From positions 1 to 64,000 of the forward strand of contig NZ_JACSWB010000243.1 in assembly GCF_016888135.1 (NCBI RefSeq): a stretch of 64,000 nucleotides of DNA, read 5' to 3'. The translations under genes were made by a program, and so were the position numbers. Origin of the DNA: Leptolyngbya sp. CCY15150. GTDB lineage: Bacteria > Cyanobacteriota > Cyanobacteriia > RECH01. This document shows positions 35,910 to 43,892 of this stretch, piece by piece. The notes below the pieces were generated by a model. The model was not told the DNA's origin. It searched no databases and was given only the letters and a program-made list of their open reading frames with translations. Position 1 is the stretch's first letter. The number at the start of each line of letters is the position of its first letter.

Positions 35910-36830
35910 CTAAGATCTACGGTTGGTGAAAAAGACGCCCGTAACGACCAACAGTCCTCCCAGAGCCAACGATGGCGTAAACGGCTCCTGCAAAATCACA
36001 AGACCGGCAATCACCGCCACCACCGGCACCAGCGTGATAAACACCGATGCCCGGGCCGGGCCAATGGCCTGCAGACCCTCGTAGTACCAATAAAATCCAA
36101 CCACCGTCCCGAGGGCTGCCAGGTACAAAATGCCTAGCCAAGCAGCGGGAGCCACATCCCCCCAGTCGGTGAGCAAGCCATCTTGAATCGCCGGGATGAT
36201 AAACAGCGGTGTACCGATCAGACAAGCATAGGTGGTGGCGGTTAGGGGTGATAGATCCGCCATCACCCACTTGCCCACCAGGGTATAGATCACCCAGCAG
36301 ATCACACAGCCCACTAAAAAGAGATCGCCTAGGGTAATGCCCTGAGACAACAATGCCCAAGGCTGTCCGTTACTAATCACCAGCGTAGCTCCCAGCAACG
36401 CCGCCGCAATGCCCACCAGCCGGGATGGCGTTAGGCGATCGCCAAAGACTAGTGCTGCACCTAGAGCAATCACACTGGGATTGGTGGTAATAATCAACGA
36501 GGCCCGGCTAGCGGGCACGGTTTGCAGCCCCAAAAAGAAAAAGATGTTGTAGGCAAAAATGCCGCTCAACCCCAGCAGCGTCAGGGGTAAAATATGTCGC
36601 CGCTGTAGGGGCGGCAGTCCACCTTCCCGATAGAGCATCCAAGCCACAAGGATCACCGTAGCCACAGCATAGCGATAAAAGGCCGCACAGATTGGCCCCA
36701 TACTTTGCACGGCAATGCGTCCAGCAATAAAAGTGCCGCCCCAGATCAGGGTCATGCCCACTAATTTGAGATAGATCCAGAGGAGCGATCGCCCCTGGGG
36801 AGGAGAACTAGAGAGATTGGGCAGGGTCAT
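35910..36830 (-). CDS. EamA (DMT) family transporter
   Basis: An inner-membrane protein with ten predicted helices in two EamA repeats. The first repeat runs from LKLVGMTLIWGGTFIAGRIA through SLIITTNPSVIALGAALVFG to the DRLTPSRLVGIAAALLGA block. The second includes GDLFLVGCVICWVIYTLVGK and ends with VPVVAVIAGLVILQEPFTPSLALGG. I start at the ATG at 36830; a TTG at 36845 would add five residues. The family exports or imports metabolites such as amino acids and nucleosides, and the substrate cannot be read from sequence. It is convergent with the phosphatase gene. Confidence 0.88.
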   Translation of the reverse strand: MTLPNLSSSPPQGRSLLWIYLKLVGMTLIWGGTFIAGRIAVQSMGPICAAFYRYAVATVILVAWMLYREGGLPPLQRRHILPLTLLGLSGIFAYNIFFFLGLQTVPASRASLIITTNPSVIALGAALVFGDRLTPSRLVGIAAALLGATLVISNGQPWALLSQGITLGDLFLVGCVICWVIYTLVGKWVMADLSPLTATTYACLIGTPLFIIPAIQDGLLTDWGDVAPAAWLGILYLAALGTVVGFYWYYEGLQAIGPARASVFITLVPVVAVIAGLVILQEPFTPSLALGGLLVVTGVFFTNRRS

Positions 36831-36944
36831 GAATGCCTTGGACAACGGTGAACAGTATACACAGAGTCGTGACGATAGAATAGCGATCGCCCGCGTTGTC
36901 TACATCCTCCACTGGTATGAACCTATCGTTATGAGTCTATTGTT

Positions 36945-37517
36945 ATGAATACACCGGCCCACATCGCCCTCAACCTACTTTGTATTGGGCGGAAAGATAG
37001 TCCTTCTGTTCTACTGCCTGTAGCTCTGGGCGCGCTGCTGCCTGATGTTCCTATCTTTATATTCTATGGCGTCGAGAAATTGGTCTTCGGCGTTCCCGAG
37101 TCGGTCATCTGGAGCCAAAGCTACTATCAGCCCGGCTGGCAAACCGTGATTGCCCTCTCCCACTCCCTACCGCTGATGCTCTTGGGGCTCGGTCTATCCC
37201 TCTGGAGGCGATCGCACCTTGGCCTCCTCTTATTCAGCAGCATGATGCTGCATGTCGCCGGGGATCTCCCCCTCCACCATGACGACGCCCATCGACACTT
37301 TTTTCCACTCTCCAACTGGCGATTTATGAGTCCTGTTTCCTACTGGGATCCTCGCTATTACGGAGATATTTTCGGAGTTATTGAAGCGATCGCTGTCCTC
37401 GTCAGTTGTGGATGGTTATGGCGGATCTATCAATCTAAGCTCAGTCGAGCAGGCGTACTCTTAATTGGCGGCATTTATATAGCCTATCTTATTTATGTAG
37501 TTCTGGTGTGGGTTTAA
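36945..37517 (+). CDS. Membrane-bound metal-dependent hydrolase-like protein (YbcI/DUF457-like)
   Basis: A 190-residue inner-membrane protein with four or five hydrophobic segments. Conserved polar residues fit the DUF457/LexA-binding-like hydrolase group: an N-terminal His (NTPAHIALNLL), LPDVPIF, HSLPLMLLG and HVAGDLPLHHDDAHRHFFP, the last a His/Asp cluster likely to bind metal at the membrane face. NWRFMSPVSYWDPRYYG follows. The reaction is unknown. It is divergent from the EamA gene and is followed by the 1.2-kb feo leader region. Confidence 0.72.
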   Translation: MNTPAHIALNLLCIGRKDSPSVLLPVALGALLPDVPIFIFYGVEKLVFGVPESVIWSQSYYQPGWQTVIALSHSLPLMLLGLGLSLWRRSHLGLLLFSSMMLHVAGDLPLHHDDAHRHFFPLSNWRFMSPVSYWDPRYYGDIFGVIEAIAVLVSCGWLWRIYQSKLSRAGVLLIGGIYIAYLIYVVLVWV

Positions 37518-37831
37518 GATTATTTGTTTTGGTTCATGATGAAATATTCTGACGGACTCTCGTCATGACAGCTAACCACATCTGACGATAGCACCAGGGG
37601 TAGACCCTGATTGGTAGACCCTGATTGACAGGGCAAACTCCTGCGATCTTGATTCTCTCGTAGGTTAGGTTAGCGTCAGCGTAACCCAACGGAATCTAAG
37701 CTGGTACTGGGTTTTACGTTGCTCAACCTAGTCTAGACAAAAAGATTTGCCAGTCAATCAGAGAGTAGACCTCCTTGGTTGCGAACGTGATGTTGCGGGA
37801 GCAATATTGCGAGAGTGGCAGGCGAAAGATT

Positions 37832-37972
37832 ATGTCAACTCTAGTTAGCCCCACGATTCCTTTAAGACTGTGCCGTACCCAGATATCTGTAGCTCCCTTG
37901 CCAAAGAGGGCGGTGAAGCAAGGGATTGAAGGCAGGATATCTCAGGCATGGCTATTCCATCGGATGTGACAT
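37832..37972. repeat. 141-bp miniature element, copy 2
   Basis: Ends ATGTCAACTC and GATGTGACAT. The interior has CCCAGATATCTGTAGCTCCC, then TTGCCAAAGAGGGCGG and GGCAGGATATCTC in the same order and spacing as the copies at 28785 and 42076. Confidence 0.72.
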
Positions 37973-38052
37973 GCGTAGGGGTCACGCCGTGACTTCGCAA
38001 CACCTTAAAGGTTTATAAAGCTCTAGACAAGTCCTAGAGTTTAATGGTATCT

Positions 38053-38071
38053 ATTGAGAATAATTTTCAAT
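38053..38071. promoter_or_regulatory. Fur-box-like palindrome upstream of feoA
   Basis: ATTGAGAATAATTTTCAAT is a 19-bp near-palindrome (arms ATTGAgAA/TTtTCAAT) of the composition and size of bacterial Fur boxes. It is 615 bp before feoA, an unusually large distance, with two miniature elements in between. Confidence 0.5.
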
Positions 38072-38269
38072 CAAGAGCGTTGTTCTTGCTTAATCCAAGT
38101 CGTCTAAATCCACCTTAGCCAGGAACTCTTCATGCTTCTGTCCCATGGTTGACACTATGTAGTTCTTCTCATGAATCCACCACAGCTTTGTAGTATGCGC
38201 CATTATTGTTGCCTAAGGTTTAGATCCTTGGCCAGCAAGACTTAGTGTTGATCGATGCAGGACCTGGGT

Positions 38270-38352
38270 TTGCTGAAAAGTAGTATGACGCCGCGAACAT
38301 TTGCAGAAGGTCTTAGACTCTCTAGTTCGAGGTTCACACCCTAATTCAGCAA
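38270..38352. repeat. 83-bp miniature element, copy 3
   Basis: TTGCTGAA (38270-38277) and TTCAGCAA (38345-38352) are perfect inverted ends; TATGACGCCGCGAACATTTG inside aligns with the other copies. More diverged than copies 1 and 2. Confidence 0.72.
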
Positions 38353-38460
38353 TACCCAGGCATCAACCAAATGTTTCATCATTCACCCCAGAGATATGCC
38401 TGTCCTACATCAATGGATCAGCTTCATCAGCAAATTTACCCTCTTATTGACAAACAACTC

Positions 38461-38601
38461 ACATCAAATTCGGTTGAATAGCTATCACGGGGATATCCTG
38501 TCTTGGATCTTCCGCTGCGTTGTCTCCTGATCCAGGAAGCTATCAATACCCGGCGACTATCAATATCTCATATGAAACGTCTGTCTAGCCGGATTTGACA
38601 T
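38461..38601. repeat. 141-bp miniature element, copy 3 (inverted orientation)
   Basis: Ends ACATCAAATT and GATTTGACAT. The reverse complement aligns with copy 2: GACAGGATATCCCC against GGCAGGATATCTCA, then AGCTATTCAACCGAATTTGA against GGCTATTCCATCGGATGTGA. Same total length of 141 bp. It lies directly upstream of feoA. Confidence 0.65.
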
Positions 38602-38685
38602 CAGTTAAACCTATCCATCGTCGAAAGATTGACCTTTCAAGATTCATGATGGCACTCACCTTATTTTTAGCGCTAGGAGTCTGTT

Positions 38686-39348
38686 ATGCATAGCGGAGAT
38701 GATTTAGTCCATCATTGGCTACAAGATGTTCATCCCTCAGATTGGGAGAGATTTACCTATGTCAGCGATCGCCCTCCTTCCTCTTCACCCGAGAGTGATT
38801 CCCTAGATCAGTCCTCCAACCCCTATGTTTTGTCAAACATGGAGGTTGGCGATCGCGTTCAGATTATTGGACTAAACTGCGGAGACGCCACTGCACGCCT
38901 ACGAGGCATGGGATTTATGCCCGGGGTGGCGTTAGAGATTGTCAGCGTACTCTCTAGTGGCTCGGTAATCGTTCGCTTAGGTCAGCAAAGTATCGGGCTC
39001 AATGCACTGATGGCAGGTCAAGTTCAAGTACAGCCTATGGCAGACGGATACGATGCAACCTTAGAAACCTATCAACAGACACCCATTAGGATGAACGATA
39101 TTAAGCCTGGAAACAGCGCTAGCCTGCTAGAATCCAGAATTGGCGATCGCTTTCGGGTCATTGGTTACACCGCAGCAGCCCGCACCTATAAACGTAAACT
39201 CCTCGCCATGGGCTTAACGCCTGGTACAGAGTTCATCGTCACCCGCCATGCTCCTCTTGGTGATCCTACAGAGATTGAGGTAAGACATTTCCATCTAAGT
39301 TTACGTAAAGCAGAAGCAGAAGCATTACATATCGAACGTATTGATTAG
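38686..39348 (+). CDS. feoA: FeoA-type protein with two FeoA domains
   Basis: A 220-residue cytosolic protein needed for FeoB-driven ferrous iron uptake. Canonical FeoA is a single SH3-like domain of about 75-85 residues; here there are two. The first (about 50-122) reads MEVGDRVQIIGLNCGD, ARLRGMGFMPGVALEIV and VRLGQQSIGLNALMAGQVQV. The second (about 135-218) reads GDRFRVIGYTAAARTYKRKL, LAMGLTPGTEFIVTRHAPLG and IEVRHFHLSLRKAEAEAL. A polar 45-residue leader precedes them. feoB begins eleven bases after the stop, so the two are co-transcribed. The doubled form is found in several cyanobacteria. Confidence 0.92.
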   Translation: MHSGDDLVHHWLQDVHPSDWERFTYVSDRPPSSSPESDSLDQSSNPYVLSNMEVGDRVQIIGLNCGDATARLRGMGFMPGVALEIVSVLSSGSVIVRLGQQSIGLNALMAGQVQVQPMADGYDATLETYQQTPIRMNDIKPGNSASLLESRIGDRFRVIGYTAAARTYKRKLLAMGLTPGTEFIVTRHAPLGDPTEIEVRHFHLSLRKAEAEALHIERID

Positions 39349-39358
39349 GGAGATTATT

Positions 39359-41728
39359 ATGCGCCGTTCAATGCCCACATCCTCCTCACCGTCGCAGCTA
39401 CAAACAGACCTACATCCAGTTATTGCCTTAGTGGGTAACCCTAATTGCGGCAAAACCACGCTGTTTAATGCTCTGACAGGAGCCAATCAGCGGGTCGGCA
39501 ACTGGCCGGGCGTCACCGTTGAACGCAAGGAGGGCTTATATCGTCATCAGGATCAATCGTTTTCCATCGCTGACTTACCTGGCATCTATTCGTTAGACGT
39601 AGAAGATGCCGCTATTGGGTTAGATGAACAGGTCGCTAGAGATTATTTAATCTCCAACGCCGCAGATCTGGTCATCAACATTGTGGATGCCTCCAACCTA
39701 GAACGCAATCTCTATCTGACAACCCAAATTTTAGAGATGGGTCTTCCCATGGTGGTCGTGCTGAATATGATGGATTTAGCAGAAAAGCGAGAGCTACAAA
39801 TACGCCCCCATGAGTTAGCTCAGCGTCTAGGCTGCCAGGTTGTACCCATTTGTGCCACGCGACATCAAACGCTCTCAACCCTCAAAACAACCATTCAGGA
39901 TGCGATCGCCCATCCAGCGATTCCCTCTGCCTATGTGGCCTATCCTCCCCTAATTGAAACTGCCCTAAGCGAGATTTTATCCCTGCAAGATTTAGCCCAT
40001 CCATCAACGACACATCGGCGTTGGCTAGCTCTAGAGCTATTGCAGTATGAGGATCATCATCAAGATACGAGTCCTGATCTGCAGCGCTGTATTGTGCAGC
40101 ATCGCCATCGAATTCACCAAGTTTTGGGAGACGATCTAGACCTGTTAATTGCTGATGCTCGGTATAGTTGGATTCATCACATAGTTCAACAGGTTAAAAC
40201 CAAGGGACAGACCGTACAGCCTTATCTATCTGACCGGATTGATCGCATTGTATTAAGTCGTGCCTTGGGCATACCCATCTTTCTGGTGGTTATGTATGCC
40301 ATGTTTTTGATATCAATTAACCTCGGCGGAGCCTTTATTGACTTTTTTGATATTGCATTTGGTACCATTTTCATTGATGGCATTGCCCATGGTTTGACAT
40401 CCATTAGCGCTCCCGGTTGGCTCATCGGACTCTTGGCTGATGGCGTTGGAGGCGGTATTCAAACCACGGCAACTTTCATTCCGCAAATTGGTTTGTTGTT
40501 TATTTGCTTATCCATTTTAGAAGACTCTGGCTACCTTGCTAGGGCAGCGTTTGTCATGGATCGCTTCATGCGGCTTGTGGGATTGCCTGGCAAGTCTTTT
40601 GTGCCCATGATGGTGGGGTTTGGGTGTAACATCCCTGGAATTATGGCCACCCGCACCCTAGAAAGCCGACGCGATCGCTTAATGACGATCATGATGAATC
40701 CGTTCATGTCCTGCGGCGCTCGGTTACCTGTCTATGCTTTATTTTGTGCCGCCTTCTTTCCTAGAAATGGACAGAATATTGTTTTCATGTTGTATCTACT
40801 AGGGATTCTAGCTGCGGTATTCACCGGCCTGGTGCTCAAGCATACTCTACTCAAGGGTGAGATTTCTCCCTTTATCATGGAGCTACCGCCCTATCATATT
40901 CCTACCCTGCGTGGCGTATTGATTCGAGCCTGGGAGCGCCTGAGATCCTTTATTATCCGAGCCGGCAAGATGATTGTGATCATGGTTGTGGTATTGGGTC
41001 TGCTTAACTCGGTGGGCACCGACGGATCCGTTGGTCACCAAGATAGTCAGACATCCATGCTCAGTGCTGTCAGCCGTACCATTACTCCAGTTTTTGCGCC
41101 CATGGGCATCCAATCTGAAAACTGGCCAGCCACCGTCGGGATTTTTACGGGAGTCTTTGCGAAGGAGGTGATGGTGGGCAGCATGGATTCTTTGTATACG
41201 GAGCTGGCGAGTCAGGAATTAGGTCATGAAGAAGACGCTCCTGAGGACTTTAGTTTATGGGGTGGTCTAGGAGAAGCGATCGCTAGTATTCCAGCCAATC
41301 TGGCAGATCTCGGCAATCAGATCCTAGATCCAGTCGGCATGAACATTATGGATAGCTCGACCGACCAAACGGCAGCCGCCGAAGCTCAAGAGGTTCACTA
41401 CACCACCTTCGGACAGATGGCCCAGCGGTTTGGCAGTTCTACAGCCGCGATCGCTTACCTATTGTTTGTCTTACTGTACTTCCCCTGTGTTTCGGCAACT
41501 GCGGCGGTGTTCCGTGAAACGAATCTGGGCTGGACTATCTTTGTTGGGCTCTGGACAACTGGACTTGCCTACTGGGTGGCAGTCTTGTATTACCAAAGCA
41601 TGTCGTTAGCGCAAGCACCTGGTACAGCAATTCCTTGGATTGCCGGTCTGCTGGCTGCGATGGGCTTGGTCATCCTAGGGTTCAAGATAGCAGGCGATCG
41701 CCTAACCCCCACCAAGGCTCGTTCCTAA
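39359..41728 (+). CDS. feoB: Ferrous iron transporter FeoB
   Basis: Inner-membrane Fe2+ transporter with an N-terminal G-domain. The ATG at 39359 has AGGGAG eight bases upstream; a TTG at 39341 would overlap feoA. G motifs: G1 GNPNCGKTT (about 25-33), G2 region VGNWPGVTVER, G3 DLPG, G4 NMMD and a G5-like CATR. A helical guanine-dissociation-inhibitor domain follows (about 190-285). The membrane part runs from about 295, with two Gate motifs, including the FGCNIPGIMATRTLESRRDR block with the conserved Cys and MNPFMSCGARLPVYALF. FAKEVMVGS marks the second Gate region. At 789 residues it is of normal size. It is followed by a hairpin and feoC. Confidence 0.95.
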   Translation: MRRSMPTSSSPSQLQTDLHPVIALVGNPNCGKTTLFNALTGANQRVGNWPGVTVERKEGLYRHQDQSFSIADLPGIYSLDVEDAAIGLDEQVARDYLISNAADLVINIVDASNLERNLYLTTQILEMGLPMVVVLNMMDLAEKRELQIRPHELAQRLGCQVVPICATRHQTLSTLKTTIQDAIAHPAIPSAYVAYPPLIETALSEILSLQDLAHPSTTHRRWLALELLQYEDHHQDTSPDLQRCIVQHRHRIHQVLGDDLDLLIADARYSWIHHIVQQVKTKGQTVQPYLSDRIDRIVLSRALGIPIFLVVMYAMFLISINLGGAFIDFFDIAFGTIFIDGIAHGLTSISAPGWLIGLLADGVGGGIQTTATFIPQIGLLFICLSILEDSGYLARAAFVMDRFMRLVGLPGKSFVPMMVGFGCNIPGIMATRTLESRRDRLMTIMMNPFMSCGARLPVYALFCAAFFPRNGQNIVFMLYLLGILAAVFTGLVLKHTLLKGEISPFIMELPPYHIPTLRGVLIRAWERLRSFIIRAGKMIVIMVVVLGLLNSVGTDGSVGHQDSQTSMLSAVSRTITPVFAPMGIQSENWPATVGIFTGVFAKEVMVGSMDSLYTELASQELGHEEDAPEDFSLWGGLGEAIASIPANLADLGNQILDPVGMNIMDSSTDQTAAAEAQEVHYTTFGQMAQRFGSSTAAIAYLLFVLLYFPCVSATAAVFRETNLGWTIFVGLWTTGLAYWVAVLYYQSMSLAQAPGTAIPWIAGLLAAMGLVILGFKIAGDRLTPTKARS

Positions 41729-41740
41729 CGCCACAACATT

Positions 41741-41771
41741 TGTGGGCTAGGGGTCAGTCCTCCAGCCCACA
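41741..41771 (+). terminator. Hairpin between feoB and feoC
   Basis: TGTGGGCT (41741-41748) pairs with AGCCCACA (41764-41771) across a 15-base loop; a weak T-rich run follows (TTAGTTTATTTC). It could end or attenuate transcription before feoC, or stabilise the upstream message. Confidence 0.55.
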
Positions 41772-41836
41772 GGTTAGTTTATTTCGTCAACACATTTTTC
41801 TCATACCACTTTTTATCCATAAGGACAGTAGATGAT

Positions 41837-42055
41837 ATGCTTTTAACTGAACTACAGCGCTATCTACACCAGCATCCGCGCTCATCGTTACAGGAACTGT
41901 CCGAGAATTTACAGGTGGATGCAGATGCATTACGAGGAATGCTGAGTCATCTGATTCGCAAAGGCCGCGTGCATCAACTCAAGACTAAACCCTGCACCCA
42001 CTGCAGCAGTTGCAACCCAGAAACCCTAGAATTCTATGAATGGATCGGCCGCTAA
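41837..42055 (+). CDS. feoC: FeoC-like small regulator
   Basis: A 72-residue winged-helix protein of the FeoC type: LLTELQRYLHQHPRSSLQEL, SENLQVDADALRGMLSHLIR and KGRVHQL form the HTH. The tail CTHCSSC gives a C-x2-C-x2-C cluster that in FeoC proteins can bind an iron-sulfur cluster. FeoC is thought to protect FeoB from proteolysis or tune the operon in response to iron or oxygen. The gene is 108 bp downstream of feoB on the same strand, completing a feoABC set. AAGGACAG lies about ten bases before the ATG. The stop codon is at the edge of a repeat element. Confidence 0.85.
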   Translation: MLLTELQRYLHQHPRSSLQELSENLQVDADALRGMLSHLIRKGRVHQLKTKPCTHCSSCNPETLEFYEWIGR

Positions 42056-42085
42056 GCTCATATCAAATCAAGCTCATATCAAATC
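42054..42085. repeat. 16-bp tandem duplication at the element's left end
   Basis: AAGCTCATATCAAATC at 42054-42069 is repeated exactly at 42070-42085. The second copy includes the left end of the 141-bp element; the first overlaps the feoC stop codon. Confidence 0.7.
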
Positions 42086-42216
42086 CAGTTGGAGACGCTG
42101 TTTATTCAAGGCGTTGGCATTCCCCAGGTATCTGTAACTCCCTGGGCAAGGGGGCGGCGAATTGGGGGATCGAATGCAGGATGGTACCGTTATGACCATT
42201 CAACCAGATTTGATAT
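42076..42216. repeat. 141-bp miniature element, copy 4
   Basis: The best preserved ends of the family: ATATCAAATC (42076-42085) and GATTTGATAT (42207-42216), an exact 10-bp inverted repeat. The interior CCCAGGTATCTGTAACTCCC and GGGGGATCGAATGCAGGAT match the other copies. It lies between the convergent feoC and permease genes. Confidence 0.8.
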
Positions 42217-42236
42217 CATTTAGTATCCCCAAATAT

Positions 42237-43283
42237 CTAAAATCCGCTGATCACGCCATAGAGCGAACCAAAAAGTACTGATCCTATTATGGCAAAGCTT
42301 AGATAAGCAAAGAAGACAGGACGACGGGCCAAGGCAAAAACAGCCATCATCGCGGGAATGGATGTAGCACCTCCGGCTAATAAGAATGCCATACCTGCAC
42401 CGGGGTTCATGCCTTGCTGAATCAGTCGCCCCACTAAGGGCAGAGCCGCATAGCCGTTGAGATAAGCAGGAATACCCACAGCAGTGGCGGTGATCACGGA
42501 GCCTAGGCCTCCATCGCCAGCGATCGCTCCGATCCATCCATCCGGCACATAGGCCACCATGAGACTTTCGAGCAAAAACGCTAGAGCCAACCATTTTCCG
42601 AGGAAAATAGCACTGTTACGGATGCCATTTCCAAACCGTTTCTGCCGCTCAGGATCCGACCAAAACCGCCACATGACCGGCTTGGGATTGCGGATCTTGC
42701 TGCCCACACAGCCGCCATTGCCCACACCGGATCGTAGCGGATTTTGTAGGGCTGGGGTTAAGGGTTTGATTCGCATCAGCGCCCAAATACCCCAACCGCC
42801 TAGTAGTCCCATCCCCAAAGCTGCCAGAGTTTTGGCGATCGCAAACGGCATTCCCAACGTCCCCGCCGTCAGAAAGAACATGGAAGGATCCATCAGGGGT
42901 GAGGAGAGCCAAAAGGCCATCACCGCCGCTGTCGGCACGCCCATAGACAGCAGCGCGGCAATGAGGGGAATCACACCGCAGGAGCAAAAGGGGGACAGAG
43001 CCCCAATCACGGCAGCAATCGGCACCATGGTCACCACCCGTCCCTGAAACGCTTTGGCAATCAGGGCATCGGCTCCCGTGGCCTGGCTATAGGCAGCGAT
43101 CGCCACGGAGATCAGCAGGAAGGGCGCAACCGACCATAAACTGCTGACCATAAACTCCACGCTAGCGATCGCCTGGGATGGCACGATGGCTAGCAATCCT
43201 AGAATCAGCAGGGCGATCGCCCCCAGCACAACATCTAGGTGTTTCATCTGGCGATACATGCGGGTCAAGGGCGTTACGGTCAT
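42237..43283 (-). CDS. ArsP/DUF318-type permease
   Basis: An inner-membrane permease of the PF03773 group (two-fold repeat, about ten helices), which includes ArsP exporters of organic arsenicals. The motif FCSCGVIPLIAALLSMGVP (about residues 98-117) carries the Cys pair seen in the family, and TATAVGIPAYLNGYAALPLVGRL is the matching block of the second half. Between the halves is a hydrophilic loop (about 180-215) with RSGVGNGGCVGSKIRN. The start at 43283 has GGAG seven bases upstream. An ArsR-type repressor gene precedes it on the same strand 112 bp away, so expression is probably metal or metalloid controlled. The substrate is not settled. Confidence 0.82.
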   Translation of the reverse strand: MTVTPLTRMYRQMKHLDVVLGAIALLILGLLAIVPSQAIASVEFMVSSLWSVAPFLLISVAIAAYSQATGADALIAKAFQGRVVTMVPIAAVIGALSPFCSCGVIPLIAALLSMGVPTAAVMAFWLSSPLMDPSMFFLTAGTLGMPFAIAKTLAALGMGLLGGWGIWALMRIKPLTPALQNPLRSGVGNGGCVGSKIRNPKPVMWRFWSDPERQKRFGNGIRNSAIFLGKWLALAFLLESLMVAYVPDGWIGAIAGDGGLGSVITATAVGIPAYLNGYAALPLVGRLIQQGMNPGAGMAFLLAGGATSIPAMMAVFALARRPVFFAYLSFAIIGSVLFGSLYGVISGF

Positions 43284-43395
43284 GGATGTCTCCTAGGGTA
43301 AAATTTGGTATTTCTACAACTATCAAAATAAATAGTCCACGGTGAGTAGGGCAGCGATCGCTACCTCAGGCAAGAGAATCGTGGCTCAAGATAGT

Positions 43396-43725
43396 TTAGT
43401 CATCTAACTCCACAACATGGTTACGCGTACAGCATTCCTCAAATAAGAAATCGATCAGTTGCTTGAGCACCTGAGGCTGCACGGCATACCAAATCCACTG
43501 CCGATCCTTGGTGGCGGTTACCACACCCACCTGCCGTAGTTTTTCAAGATGGTGCGACAGGGTAGAGGCGGTAATCTCCAACTCTCGCTGGATCTCGCCG
43601 GCAGGCAATCCTTGAGGGTGGGCAGATAGCAACAGCCGCACAATATTCAGCCGCGAGGGTTGCCCCAGGGCTGCAAAGGTGGCCGCGATATCGGTCGTGG
43701 ACAGTGAGCCGGACTTGGTTTCCAT
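43396..43725 (-). CDS. ArsR/SmtB-family metal-responsive regulator
   Basis: From the ATG at 43725 the protein has 109 residues, the usual size; an in-frame ATG at 43812 would add 29 residues not found in the family. A winged HTH covers residues about 15-90: IAATFAALGQPSRLNIVRLL, PAGEIQRELEITASTLSHHL, EKLRQVGVVTATKDRQWIWYA. The pair Cys-Cys in the tail (FEECCTRNHVVELDD) plus nearby His could bind metal or metalloid near the C-terminus; the classic alpha-3 ELCVCD site is absent. It is followed by the permease it presumably represses. A likely operator would lie in the AT-rich 43285-43345 stretch. Confidence 0.85.
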   Translation of the reverse strand: METKSGSLSTTDIAATFAALGQPSRLNIVRLLLSAHPQGLPAGEIQRELEITASTLSHHLEKLRQVGVVTATKDRQWIWYAVQPQVLKQLIDFLFEECCTRNHVVELDD

Positions 43726-43892
43726 AATTCGATAATCGTCGAAATGAATGAACTTGTCAACACCTTGGTCATACGTAGGTAGACTCAATTGAGGTGTCAG
43801 CAAAATTGGCATGAGTATTTGGCATTAGTATTTGGCATTAGTATTAAGAAGTAGATTGACAAGATGAACCCTGCTGATAGCGTCTGAATGCC

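Larger units (their letters stand above)
37518..38685. other. feo leader region: Fur-box-like site and three miniature elements
   Basis: 1168 bp without a supported gene. In order they hold a 141-bp element (37832-37972), a Fur-box-like palindrome (38053-38071), an 83-bp element (38270-38352) and an inverted 141-bp element (38461-38601), which ends 84 bp before the feoA ATG. Open frames here are short and cross the repeats. Confidence 0.6.

Noticed and set aside
37775-37969. 64-codon open frame in the feo leader
   Set aside because: Most of it is the 141-bp miniature element; no coding support.
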